A program made the translations under genes and the position numbers. A stretch of DNA of 64,000 nt. Origin: Microcoleus sp. FACHB-68 (GTDB lineage: Bacteria; Cyanobacteriota; Cyanobacteriia; Cyanobacteriales; Oscillatoriaceae). The stretch lies in NCBI RefSeq assembly GCF_014695715.1, contig NZ_JACJOT010000004.1, positions 1-64,000 on the forward strand, given 5' to 3'. The notes under the pieces were generated by a model that was not told the DNA's origin, searched no databases, and saw only the letters and a program-made list of their open reading frames with translations. Of the stretch, positions 44,085 through 53,099 are shown piece after piece (position 1 is the first letter of the stretch; each line of letters opens with the position of its first letter).

Positions 44085-45635
44085 TTATTTATGCTTTGCA
44101 GCTTTTCTCTTCTTCAGACCTGCAAGCATTATTTTCTGCTGCTCCTTTGCAACTTGATCGAAAAAGCTGTCAGGCCAGTTCACAATGCCAAGAGTCTCAT
44201 CAATACATATCTCTTCGCATAAAGATCCATTCTCAGTTAGTCCAACAAAATAAATTTTAATCAATTGGCTCAGCTGACTAGTTTCGTCTTCAACTATCCG
44301 TCTTACTAATCTATTAATTATGTGATCACTATGCGTTTCAACAATAACCCTTTTCCCAGAAAGGGCTAGGGAAATGAAGTAATCTGCCATATCCATTTGG
44401 AGATTTGGATGCAAATGAATTTCTGGTTGTTCAAGTAAAAGGGTACTACCTCTAGGCATCCGTAGCCCTTCAAGTACAATAGGAAATACTTGACTAACAC
44501 CAAAACCAACATCTGCAATACTCACACGAGTAGAATCTAGTGGGCTTGCATTTAGATTCAAATAAATGATCTCTTGTTGTGGTTCAGGGCTAAATTTCTT
44601 TATATTCATCAAATTTAACCACTTCTGAACTGCTTCAGAAAGTTTTAACTTCTTCTCCTCCTTTTCAAAAGAGTCATTTATAGAATTATAATAATAGTGT
44701 CCTGAAATTAATTGCTCACTTTCTGATAAATAAATATATGCGGCATTTTCTCCTTTATTGCCAATTTCTATAATTTCATTTTCGTAAATATATCTCCGTG
44801 ATGGCTCTTCTCTCAAAGGTCCAATATAGCTGTATGAGCTAAGCAAACTCTGTAAAAAATCATTTGCTCTCCGAAGCACAATGTAAGCGTCTCTATAAGA
44901 AGATGATTTAGGTCGAACTTCTTCCGCTTCTTGAGAGGAAATGCCTGTTGGAAAAAGATTTGAAAATTCAATTTCGACTGTTTTTTGGCCTTTATTTTCT
45001 AGTTCTTCAGCATCACCCTCACTTGCTCTACTATAATAAAATCTTTTTTTCACATTTTCCCAAAACAAATCATAACAATCGCCATCTTTGTGATTAGCTT
45101 TTATATAAGACTCAGACATCACTTCTTTCTCTTTACCTATCGTCCTAGTGATCAATTCAATTTCATCAATCAAAACTGGTTTTAATTTATATTTTTTAGA
45201 CTTAGTTTTAATAGTCTTTAGAACTACTTTGTAGGAAATAAAATATTCAATTTCTTTATCACGAGAATTTTTTGATGAACTTTCCCAAGGAAATAGCTCT
45301 CTCAAAAAAATAGTTAATGGTAGTATTCGCTTCCCTAAATTTTTAGGAAAATCTTCTCTACGAATAGCAAAAGAGAACTTCAACTCTACTTTGTTCTCAG
45401 GTTTCTTCTGAAAAATTATGTTCTCAAAAGTTCCCAAGCGCACAAATCTCCCATTAAGTAAGAGAGTCTGGTTTAAACTTTGACTTTCTAAAGTTTGTTT
45501 TAACAGCAAAATGCTTTGCAAAAGAGAGCTTTTTCCACAACTATTTGTGCCAGACAAAATAGTTATAGGTTTAATGTCTAAATCTTCTAAAGAACTAAAT
45601 GCTTTAAAGTTCTTCAATGAAATATTTTCAAGCAT
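44085..45635 (-). CDS. AAA ATPase of the OLD/ABC-like class with DUF3696-type C-terminus
   Basis: 516 residues. Walker A is GTNSCGKSS (29-37) after the SMC/RecF-like start MLENISLKNFKAFSSLEDLDI. An insertion of about 250 residues lies between the Walker A and signature parts. The signature-like VGFGVSQVFPIVLEGL, Walker B STLLLEQPEIHLHPNLQ and H-loop VIVETHSDHIINRL follow. The C-terminal IVNWPDSFFDQ segment is the mark of DUF3696 ATPases. There is no TOPRIM domain, so it is not a full OLD nuclease. First gene of a two-gene operon; no GCCGGC sites are seen in it. The family is found in phage-defence and toxin-antitoxin-like operons, so a defence role is inferred. Confidence 0.85.
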   Translation of the reverse strand: MLENISLKNFKAFSSLEDLDIKPITILSGTNSCGKSSLLQSILLLKQTLESQSLNQTLLLNGRFVRLGTFENIIFQKKPENKVELKFSFAIRREDFPKNLGKRILPLTIFLRELFPWESSSKNSRDKEIEYFISYKVVLKTIKTKSKKYKLKPVLIDEIELITRTIGKEKEVMSESYIKANHKDGDCYDLFWENVKKRFYYSRASEGDAEELENKGQKTVEIEFSNLFPTGISSQEAEEVRPKSSSYRDAYIVLRRANDFLQSLLSSYSYIGPLREEPSRRYIYENEIIEIGNKGENAAYIYLSESEQLISGHYYYNSINDSFEKEEKKLKLSEAVQKWLNLMNIKKFSPEPQQEIIYLNLNASPLDSTRVSIADVGFGVSQVFPIVLEGLRMPRGSTLLLEQPEIHLHPNLQMDMADYFISLALSGKRVIVETHSDHIINRLVRRIVEDETSQLSQLIKIYFVGLTENGSLCEEICIDETLGIVNWPDSFFDQVAKEQQKIMLAGLKKRKAAKHK

Positions 45636-46429
45636 TTTATAAGCTCTGTAAGTAGGACAAGTTCAATTTGGGCTGTACTATATACACTCTTTTAGCGCAT
45701 AAACTGGGACAAAACAGTACAGTGGCTAAGTTGGCATAGTATAGCCTTTGTCTTCATATTAAACCATACATTGGCTGTAAAACTATATTATCTCACTTAG
45801 AGATGAGGAACACAGACAGGCTTCCAATCAAGTTTTCACAGGAAACTTAAGCTATCTAACGACCCAGTTGTCAGCACGGGCCATAAGTGCCTGTGCATCT
45901 AAAAAAACGGCGCTTCAGCTTGTCCGGATGCAACGCACTACCTTTACCCTGTCTGGGCTGATAACTAATTTTTAGAGATGTCTAATAAATTCTCAGGGCT
46001 TGAATATAAGCTAACGCGTATCTAATTCGCTCTTTTAGGGGATCGCCTCGAAATCCCACCCCTTCCTGCCCGTTGAAAAGGACGCACACGCTCTTGCGTT
46101 GCTACAGCCCTCTCTCCCCCTCAATCTCGACATAAAAATTAAATGAATAGCAGCTTAGCACTCCTATCTGATTAATAAACATCGGCTCTCTTAAGCTACA
46201 TAAATAATTTAGCGTAACTCTAAAATTTTCACTTAATTTAAAAGATACTATTTAAACTCTACAAAAAAATAGAAATGCTATCAATTTATAGTTATTCTCC
46301 CTTTCCCAATCTAGAATTTAAAATCAAATTCTCTCTGGGGAGGTAGTAGGAAGCAAAAACCTAAGCTATCCTGAAATGATGGGAATGCTTGACTTCCTGT
46401 CCAATTCTTGAATAGTAGCGCACGTTGTC
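45636..46429. other. 794-bp gene-free region
   Basis: AT-rich and without GCCGGC. It should hold the promoter of the ATPase operon near 45640-45760. A stable hairpin lies at 45874-45896. No gene or RNA family was recognised. Confidence 0.4.
45874..45896. other. Stem-loop in the spacer
   Basis: GCACGGGC (45874-45881), 7-base loop, GCCTGTGC (45889-45896): eight pairs with one G-T. There is no T run, so it is not a standard terminator. It could be part of a decayed repeat or an unannotated RNA. Confidence 0.4.
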
Positions 46430-46948
46430 ATGAGCAAGCCAATCAATCAGAAAAATACCGGCAGTTCCTCTGCAGAAGTAAGCAGTCTCAGCTATCAAGG
46501 GGTGTATAGCTGTCCTGTATGCCGGCATGGTGAGATATCAGAAATTGCGTTAATGGATGCTTTTGCCTGTAACTTTTGCCGGCACATTTTCACCGCTAAC
46601 CTGGAAGAACAGTTGCTGAAAATGGCCGATAGTTCCTTGCCGTTGACGTGGTATTGGAATGGCAAGCGTTGGCAGGGTTTGCCTCGTGCCGGCGCTGAGT
46701 TGGATTGGGGTGCAGGGTTAGCAGCGATTGCGTTTGTGCTACTGCCGCCCACATTAGTCGGATTGGCTGCTTACTATTTTCCCTCATTACCCAACGATCC
46801 CTTTTCTTGGTTTCCCATTTTTTGGACGGGGTTAACTTTTTTTACCCATCTTACTTGTGTTGTCTGGCTGATTATTGAATATTATCAATTTCCAGTTTTT
46901 GCCTTTTTAAGGGTGTGGCAACAGCAATTGTTGGGTCGCCGGCAGTAG
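46430..46948 (+). CDS. Zinc-ribbon membrane protein, unknown function
   Basis: 172 residues. CPVC (near 29-32) and CNFC (near 48-51) form a zinc-ribbon pair. A WYWNGKRWQG motif follows, then two membrane helices (about 98-118 and 130-152) and a basic end. The metal site is probably structural. The gene ends 8 bp from the convergent gene on the other strand. Similar proteins seem to occur across cyanobacteria, but no function is known to me. Confidence 0.75.
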   Translation: MSKPINQKNTGSSSAEVSSLSYQGVYSCPVCRHGEISEIALMDAFACNFCRHIFTANLEEQLLKMADSSLPLTWYWNGKRWQGLPRAGAELDWGAGLAAIAFVLLPPTLVGLAAYYFPSLPNDPFSWFPIFWTGLTFFTHLTCVVWLIIEYYQFPVFAFLRVWQQQLLGRRQ

Positions 46949-46956
46949 GGTAAATG

Positions 46957-49440
46957 TTATTCAAACCGGCTTTTTTCACTCACCCAACGCTTCAAGCTGT
47001 AACCATTCGCGCCATCCACCACCAAAGCAACCGGCCCTCCATCTTCGAGATCCGCGAAGCCGGTGAGAGATTGACCGGCACCTGATGTAAATTCACTGTA
47101 AAGCAGCTTGCCGGCGTCATCAAAAATTAGCGTCCGAGTCCGAGAAGAATTGTCGCTGCCGGCAACTGATGCCCCTGACTGGTTCCAATTTGCATAAAGA
47201 TCCGGGCGCAGCGTTAGGACAGCATCCGGCACCTGATTGCCATTAAGATCGATTGACTGCACCTGCCAATTCCCACTTTCTAGCAACATTTCCTCAGAAC
47301 TGGGAACCGAACCTCCAGGTAAGCTTCCTGCCGCCTGTAATTCGCGCCAGAGGTTGCTGAGAATAGCACTCACCCAACTCGACTGCTGCTGGTTCAACTC
47401 AGTCATTGTGATAGAGGCCGGTTCTAACCAGCGGAATTTGTCGGCGGTGAAAGCCACAGGACGAGGCACCGTCCCACCGGCACCTAAATTATCTGCCGGT
47501 GTCGCACCCGGAATTGGCTCACCTGCCGCCAACAACTGCAACGTCCCGTTGTTGAAGGAAACCGCTTTCACTGTCGCCATCGCCGTTTTTTGGGTGCCAT
47601 CTGGCATCCAAGCCGCAACCTGGATTTGAGAATTTAAATTTAACCCCAAAATCCGCCACAAGCGTCTCCCTGGCTCAATTCGAGGCACTTGTAAATTAGA
47701 AAACAGCCCGCGCAACCAGCGCTGTCCGTCATGAAAACCGGCTACTTGCACCTGATACCAAACTTGACCCTTACTTAATTGCAGAGAGGTGTCCTGTTTT
47801 GGTTTCAGCCAATCTGCCCCATTAATCTCAAACGTGGGTGTTGCTGAACCCACAATTTGACTGGGATGATTGATCAGCGTTGACTCAGACAGCGCCACCT
47901 CTAAGCGTTCTAACAACATTTCAGCACTTTGTACCCCAGAGGCGTCTTGGCTGCCTCCAACCGGCACTGTTTGCTGTTTGAGCCATGCCTGGGCTTGCGG
48001 TTTACCTTGTTGCGCCGCCAGAATCAGCGCCCCCCAACCTCGCACCGCTGTTTCTGGATTGATTTTCATTGCCCCTTCCACCCGTTTCCAAAGCCGGCCT
48101 TTATCGGCTTTCAGGGCAATGGCAATCGAGTTAGCGTTATCTAAATCCGCCTCAAATATCTTGAGCGCTTCTTCCCATCGGCCATCTAACAGGGCGTTGT
48201 ATGCTTTTTGAGCAGGGTCAGTCTCGGCTGCGTCTGCTTGTGTTTGGGCAATCTGGGCGTGAAGTTGAATAACATCTAGCTGGGATTGCGCTGCTTCTGG
48301 CCACTCTTGTTTACTCTGGATGCGTCGCTGCTTCACCGCTTCCATCTGCTTCAATGCCGGCGACCACAAGCCAATTCTCGCCAACTGTAGAGCTTGGTTG
48401 TAAGATAGACCTGCCGGCTCGCTTTTATCTAAAACCGCCTCTTTAAGGGAAATTTCTTCTAGTTGAATGGGATTTGGCAGAAAATTTCGTGACTGTAGCT
48501 GGTAAACCACGAATTTCGGTTCTATTCCATTGCTTTGATCCACCACCAATTCTGGGTTGCCATCGCCGGTGACTTCTTGCCAAGCGGGAAGTTTGCCGGC
48601 AGTCGAAGTCCACTGCGCCATAAAGCTGAGGTTGGTGCGCTCTGGGTTGTAGTGAAAAACTTGTCCGTAAGCAATGGTGGCTTCCCCTTCGCGCCGATAG
48701 CCCGTTAAATTTAGCCAAACCCCCTTGGTTGCCGGCGGTTCACCCCTAAACCCTTCTAACGCAGTCAGTGCTTGTGGGCGATTTGAACCTTGCCGATTCG
48801 ATTTAGATTGGACAAGAGGAGCAATGACAAAAGATTCTGCCGGCCCTTCTAACGATACTTGGCTAACAAGGCGAACAAATTGCTCGGTTTGCCGGTTTTT
48901 TGCATCTTTCGCCTCAGCAACCGGCACCGGCTGATAAACTCTCAGTTCTGATAGCTGCTGGCAAGGAGACTGACAAATTAAAGACTTTGGCGGCGCAGTT
49001 TCCACCATGAGTCGCATCAGCAAATCTGCCGGTGCGTTTGCCCCAGCACCTGGAACCTTGAGGGGAATGGTGGGTGCCGGCTGCACGCCTTCTTGCTGAA
49101 GTTGCGCCCGGATTGCCGTTAAACTTTCAATCGGTTGGCCATCAGCCGGGGCGGATTCTGTTGGCTCTAACAACTGGGCGTTCAAGCCGGCAAAGGCATT
49201 GGGATTCATCATAAACTGGACGCTTACCCACGCCCCACCAGCGAGTAAGCTGATGCCACTACTAAAGGCGGTTAGCGCCACCAACACGGGTGGCCAATTC
49301 CACGGCTTTGCCGGCGATCTGCGACGCTTGGCGAGGCGTGCCGGTAAGGAACCTCTCACAGAAACCGGCTGGCTGCGAGTTCGCCTCGCTTTTTTGCTGG
49401 GCTTTTGAAGTTCTGATGTCTGTGGCAGCTTAGCAGTCAT
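46957..49440 (-). CDS. Large single-pass membrane protein, unknown function
   Basis: 827 residues from the ATG at 49440 (MTAKLPQTSEL); upstream in-frame ATGs at 49461 and 49488 lie in repetitive DNA and are unlikely. A basic, proline-rich cytoplasmic N-tail (KKARRTRSQ..RLAKRRRSPAK) precedes one membrane helix (VLVALTAFSSGISLLAGGAWV). The remainder is exported and rich in Gln, Pro and Ala. It includes two stretches that read like tandem integrin-like or VCBS-like calcium-loop units (WQEVTGDGNPELVVDQSNG and QSIDLNGNQVPDAVLTLRPDL) and a helical repeat region near 370-500. It may be an envelope protein. No enzyme motif was found. Confidence 0.75.
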   Translation of the reverse strand: MTAKLPQTSELQKPSKKARRTRSQPVSVRGSLPARLAKRRRSPAKPWNWPPVLVALTAFSSGISLLAGGAWVSVQFMMNPNAFAGLNAQLLEPTESAPADGQPIESLTAIRAQLQQEGVQPAPTIPLKVPGAGANAPADLLMRLMVETAPPKSLICQSPCQQLSELRVYQPVPVAEAKDAKNRQTEQFVRLVSQVSLEGPAESFVIAPLVQSKSNRQGSNRPQALTALEGFRGEPPATKGVWLNLTGYRREGEATIAYGQVFHYNPERTNLSFMAQWTSTAGKLPAWQEVTGDGNPELVVDQSNGIEPKFVVYQLQSRNFLPNPIQLEEISLKEAVLDKSEPAGLSYNQALQLARIGLWSPALKQMEAVKQRRIQSKQEWPEAAQSQLDVIQLHAQIAQTQADAAETDPAQKAYNALLDGRWEEALKIFEADLDNANSIAIALKADKGRLWKRVEGAMKINPETAVRGWGALILAAQQGKPQAQAWLKQQTVPVGGSQDASGVQSAEMLLERLEVALSESTLINHPSQIVGSATPTFEINGADWLKPKQDTSLQLSKGQVWYQVQVAGFHDGQRWLRGLFSNLQVPRIEPGRRLWRILGLNLNSQIQVAAWMPDGTQKTAMATVKAVSFNNGTLQLLAAGEPIPGATPADNLGAGGTVPRPVAFTADKFRWLEPASITMTELNQQQSSWVSAILSNLWRELQAAGSLPGGSVPSSEEMLLESGNWQVQSIDLNGNQVPDAVLTLRPDLYANWNQSGASVAGSDNSSRTRTLIFDDAGKLLYSEFTSGAGQSLTGFADLEDGGPVALVVDGANGYSLKRWVSEKSRFE

Positions 49441-49547
49441 GTGGCGCAGGTTGTTCTTCATCGGCGAATGGCGAATGGCTAGGGGCATTTGGGCGCTGGA
49501 GCTAGGGGCTTGTGATTGACTGGCAATTCACAACCGGCACTGAGCAA

Positions 49548-50780
49548 CTAGCACTTAACAACACTCAAAACTTTTTCATAGCGTTGACCGACAGCTTCCC
49601 AAGTATATTCCGTTTCGATCAGTGCTCGCGCATTGCGAGACAGCTGCTCTCTAAGTCGGCCATCTTCAAACAGCCGGCTGATGGCAGCAATATACTCCTC
49701 TACCCGGTTTGCACGCAATGCCTTGACGGGTTCATTCATCTTTACATCTAACCCTTCCAAGCCGCGATCTCCGCTCACCACCGGCACTCCGGCTGCCATC
49801 GCTTCTAGGGTTTTGTTCTTGATCCCGTAGCCGGTTCGCAGGGGGATCACGCAAATGCTGGCTTGATGCAATTGTTCGGCGATGGAAGGGACACTCCCTG
49901 TGACGGTCACTCCAGGCCGGCTGGCGAGTGCCAAAACCTCCGGAGTTGGTCTTGTCCCCACGATGCTAAAGGTGGCGTCAGGATAGCGCTGTTGCAACAC
50001 CGGCAGCACGTCTAGCGCAAAGAATCGCGCCGCATCAATATTGTGCGAGGCGTCCATCGCCCCGACAAACACCAGCCGATGATTACCCGGATCGTGAGAA
50101 CGATAGGGAAATAGCTCTAAATCTACGCCGTTGGGGATTACTTCAATGGAAGTGCCGGCGCAGAATTTTTTAACTTGACTTTTATCGTCTTCTGTAGTAA
50201 CAACTATTTGAGTAAATTTAGAGCAATAGCGTTTTTCGTAGCGTTCTAATAACAAATTCAGATAAAGGCGATCCCGCAGAGGATTGGGAGAAGCTCCCAT
50301 TTCCAGATGGCTGCGAATCCAGCCAGAGACAGAACTGTGAATATTGACGACGGTGCGAACCGAGTTGCGAAACTGGGGCTTGATGTAGATTTCATTCACG
50401 CTATGCTCGCAAGTAATCACATCACAGTGGCCGGTTTGCAGATAATTATCCACCCAAGCCTGCATTGCCGGCGAGTAGCGATACAGGACGTTAGGCGGTG
50501 TCACTTTAACCATTGAAGTGAGAAAGCGTCCCACCTTGCCAGAGATGCCGATCAGTCCTGGTTGCGGCTGGGATGCTGCCGGCAAGGGAAAGATCGCCAG
50601 ATCGCTCACCCATCGGCGCAGTTCTTCAACTTCCACATCCTGAACGTCTGCGTGGCGCTGTGTCACCAGCGTGACATGATGGTGCCGGTTGAGGTATTTG
50701 AGCAGGTTAAACGTTCTCAGTTCAGTGCCTCCCCGGCTAGGCGGGTAAGGGAAGGTCGAGGAAAGCATCAGAATGTTCAT
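49548..50780 (-). CDS. GT4-family glycosyltransferase
   Basis: 410 residues from the ATG at 50780 (MNILMLSSTFPYPPSRGGTELR). The longer frame to 50837 is translated from a dispersed repeat and is rejected. The fold is GT-B. The N-terminal GG-T-E-LR loop binds the acceptor or phosphate, IPNGVDLELF is the inter-domain motif, and the C-terminal SICVIPLRTGYGIKNKTLEAMAAGVPVV is the nucleotide-sugar site, with the E-x7-E motif modified to KNKTLEAMAAG. It probably adds a sugar to a cell-surface polysaccharide or glycolipid. Donor and acceptor are unknown, and no other sugar genes are adjacent. Confidence 0.88.
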   Translation of the reverse strand: MNILMLSSTFPYPPSRGGTELRTFNLLKYLNRHHHVTLVTQRHADVQDVEVEELRRWVSDLAIFPLPAASQPQPGLIGISGKVGRFLTSMVKVTPPNVLYRYSPAMQAWVDNYLQTGHCDVITCEHSVNEIYIKPQFRNSVRTVVNIHSSVSGWIRSHLEMGASPNPLRDRLYLNLLLERYEKRYCSKFTQIVVTTEDDKSQVKKFCAGTSIEVIPNGVDLELFPYRSHDPGNHRLVFVGAMDASHNIDAARFFALDVLPVLQQRYPDATFSIVGTRPTPEVLALASRPGVTVTGSVPSIAEQLHQASICVIPLRTGYGIKNKTLEAMAAGVPVVSGDRGLEGLDVKMNEPVKALRANRVEEYIAAISRLFEDGRLREQLSRNARALIETEYTWEAVGQRYEKVLSVVKC

Positions 50781-50806
50781 TGGGGAATGGGGCATGGGGA
50801 ATGGGT

Positions 50807-50928
50807 CAAGGCTTCGCCAACCTAAAGGTAGGGGCAAGGCTTCGCCAACCTAAAGGTAGGGGCATGGGGCATCGTGAATAAATAGTAGAGAATACTCTCC
50901 CACTCTCCCACTCTCCCACTCTTCCTCC
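50807..50928 (+). repeat. Left arm of an inverted repeat around the SDH protease gene
   Basis: Two tandem 28-bp units (50807-50834, 50835-50862) contain GGCTTCGCCAACCTAAAGG. After them come GGCATGG..TGAATAAATA and TCCCACTC octamers. The right arm at 51951-52077 carries the same parts in reverse order and orientation. Confidence 0.8.
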
Positions 50929-50960
50929 CTCACTCAGGACTCAGCACTCAGGACTCAGGA

Positions 50961-51851
50961 CTAAGAACTCCCCTTCAGCGACGATGCCGGCTGAGTTTGT
51001 GGCTGGGGCAAGGCGGGACGGGGTTGATAAGGCATGGGAATGTATTGTACGGTTGGCCGGCCACCTTGGGGTTGGGGATAGAGATCCATGAGTGAGTAAA
51101 TGGAGGTGGGTAAACCAACGGTGACGGGCAATCCCAGTTCGGTGGCTTCCTCAACCGAAATTGGGCAGTCGTGAGTGATTTGGCCGGTGGTTAGTTTTTC
51201 GATGATGTTGTCGATGTTTTCTGGGGCAGTTTTCTGCTGGGGGAAACTATCTTCGAGCAAAGTCCGCACGAACCGCTGCACTTGCCGAATTGCCTTGCGC
51301 GACAAGTCTGCCATGATCAGCGTTTGGTCGTCAATTTCACCGATGGGTTTGTCTTCAACGACTTTAAGAATACTGGCGGCGGGGAAGTTGCCGAGTTGCG
51401 GATCAACCGGCCCTAAAACGGCGTTTTCGTCCATGATGATTTCATCGGCAGCAAGTGCCAGCATAGTGCCGCCGCTCATGGCATAGTGGGGCACAAAGAC
51501 AGTGACTTTGGCTTTGTGGCGAATTAAAGCTCTTGCAATTTGTTCGGTGGCTAGGACTAAGCCGCCTGGGGTGTGCAGAATCAGATCGATGGGGACATCA
51601 GGCGGCGTGAGGCGAATTGCACGCAAGACTTGCTCTGAGTCTTCGATGCTGATGTAGCGCGACAGGGGAATACCAAGAAGGCTGATCGATTCTTGCCGGT
51701 GAATGAGGAAGATAACGCGACTGTTGCGATCTTGCTCAAATTGTCTGAGTGCTTGGACGCGACGGGATTCTAGAGAACGTTTTTGGAATGCCGGCTGTAA
51801 GGAGGCAAGGGCGATAAACACCCAAAACAGGTCAAATAGACTAAAACTCAT
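50961..51851 (-). CDS. SDH-type Clp-fold serine protease, membrane-anchored
   Basis: 296 residues from the ATG at 51851; an ATG at 51872 is an alternative. The N-terminus has one hydrophobic helix (FSLFDLFWVFIALASL). The crotonase/Clp-like core has LILHTPGGLVLATEQIARAL, the nucleophile-region YAMSGGTMLALAADEI (Ser in MSGG) and AVLGPVDPQLG. These are marks of the serine dehydrogenase proteinase (SDH_sah) family, related to SppA. The C-terminus is Pro/Gln-rich. It probably degrades membrane or signal-peptide fragments (inference). The gene sits alone between two inverted repeat arms. Confidence 0.85.
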   Translation of the reverse strand: MSFSLFDLFWVFIALASLQPAFQKRSLESRRVQALRQFEQDRNSRVIFLIHRQESISLLGIPLSRYISIEDSEQVLRAIRLTPPDVPIDLILHTPGGLVLATEQIARALIRHKAKVTVFVPHYAMSGGTMLALAADEIIMDENAVLGPVDPQLGNFPAASILKVVEDKPIGEIDDQTLIMADLSRKAIRQVQRFVRTLLEDSFPQQKTAPENIDNIIEKLTTGQITHDCPISVEEATELGLPVTVGLPTSIYSLMDLYPQPQGGRPTVQYIPMPYQPRPALPQPQTQPASSLKGSS

Positions 51852-51950
51852 AGAGGTAATGTGAAATGCCAAGGATTGCCTCTATTTTCCATTGTGCCTC
51901 TTGCTCACCCATCCACCTTTGGGACGATGCCGGCGGGGAGGAACGCTGGG

Positions 51951-52077
51951 AGGGAGAGTGGGAGAGTTAGAGAATGGGGGAGGGATGAGCATTCTTTATT
52001 ATTTATTCACCATGCCCCTACCTTTAGGTTGGCGAAGCCATGCCCCATGCCCATACCTTTAGGTTGGCGAAGCCTTG
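51951..52077 (-). repeat. Right arm of the inverted repeat
   Basis: It contains GGGAGAGTGGGAGAG, then the reverse complement of TGAATAAATA...CATGG, then two inverted 28-bp units (52015-52042, 52050-52077) with CCTTTAGGTTGGCGAAGCC. Its parts mirror those of the left arm. Confidence 0.8.
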
Positions 52078-52117
52078 CCCCATGCCCCATCCCCCATCCC
52101 CCATGCCCCATCCCCAT

Positions 52118-52594
52118 TTAATCCTTCAGATTACCAACAGCTTTTCTAAGGTTTCTGGGTTTCGCGCGTTTCAGGTTCACTTTGAGCCTGTAACGAACGG
52201 CTTCATGCACGACTTTGTAAGAAGCTTCGACACCACATTGTTCTTGTAACCAAATTTTGACTTCTCCATAACTGTGAAATGCTGGGGATTCGTGTAGTCG
52301 TTTTTGCAGATGTTCCATTACCTCTTTCGGGATAGCCGGCTTTCTACCTTGGCTTTTTTTTACCTCTAGCAAGCCGTCGAGTCCTTCGGATCTGTACTTT
52401 TGTAACCACCGTTGCAGGGTAACTCGATTCCTACCCAAGGCAACTGCCAAGTCTTGAACCGTTTTGACTTGGCCAATTTTTAAGAGGTACAGTGCTTGAA
52501 CTCTTTCTTTACCTTGAGCGGTTTTTTGTTGGGTGAGCAGTGTTTTAAGGTGTTCACGGGTTTCTGTAATATTTAAGTTGAGAACTCCTGTCAT
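52118..52594 (-). mobile_element. IS630-family orfA (HTH half) without its DDE partner
   Basis: 158 residues. Two helix-turn-helix units (VQDLAVALGRNRVTLQRWLQKY and, later, a winged part HSYGEVKIWLQEQCGVEASYKVVHEAV) match the N-terminal half of IS630 transposases. The protein ends at LRKAVGNLKD, and the catalytic DDE part that normally follows by frameshift is absent; repeat DNA follows instead. It is either an insertion-sequence remnant or a domesticated DNA-binding protein. The frame itself is open and undamaged. Confidence 0.75.
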
Positions 52595-53099
52595 ATTGAT
52601 TTTCGTTGTTAGATTTTGGCTGGAATTTTAAGGCTTGAAAACTATATAAAGCAAGACTTTCAGCTTTATGCAAGCGTATTTACAACGAGGTTGATTCATC
52701 CGGATTTTATATTATATGTTTCGGATTTGTTAAAATAGCCGGGGATACGAAGCAGACAAATAGTGATTTTATCTAAAATATTATTGCCGATATGTGCCGG
52801 TGACTCTGGCGAAGTGTGTCTTAGGGAGAATCGCATTCATCAACTTATTTGCAACAGATGCCTTTAATTAGCTGCAGGCGCGAGGGTGGATGCCGGCACT
52901 CGCCTTGCAAACTTGGTTGCGGATTCTACCGGCAGCGTTTTTCTCCTGCCTGAGATGGCATAGCAGTTGATTAAGAAATCTTGATAAATATTTAATTAAA
53001 TTTATTATTTAAGCCGACAAGCTCACTAGCCTCAATTGGAGATCGCTGCAATCTAAACTAGGATTTGGGCGTAGTTGTGAGTCAGGCAAGGGTGATTTG
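52595..53099. other. Spacer upstream of the winged-helix/ATPase cluster
   Basis: 505 bp. A former terminal repeat of the IS630 element was looked for but is not evident. The last 120 bp is AT-rich (TTAATTAAATTTATTATTTAAG) and likely carries the cluster promoter. AAGGGTG lies just before the ATG at 53100. Confidence 0.35.

Noticed and set aside
45855-45960. Stem-loop region that first looked like an integron attC or tRNA-like element
   Set aside because: No attC core consensus pair and no cloverleaf or T-loop GTTCRA sequence; only one hairpin is solid.
51861-52121. 86-codon plus-strand ORF over the right repeat arm
   Set aside because: Its product is the translated repeat (GWRSLAPCPI-type units), as is the N-terminal extension of the glycosyltransferase frame; neither looks like a real protein.
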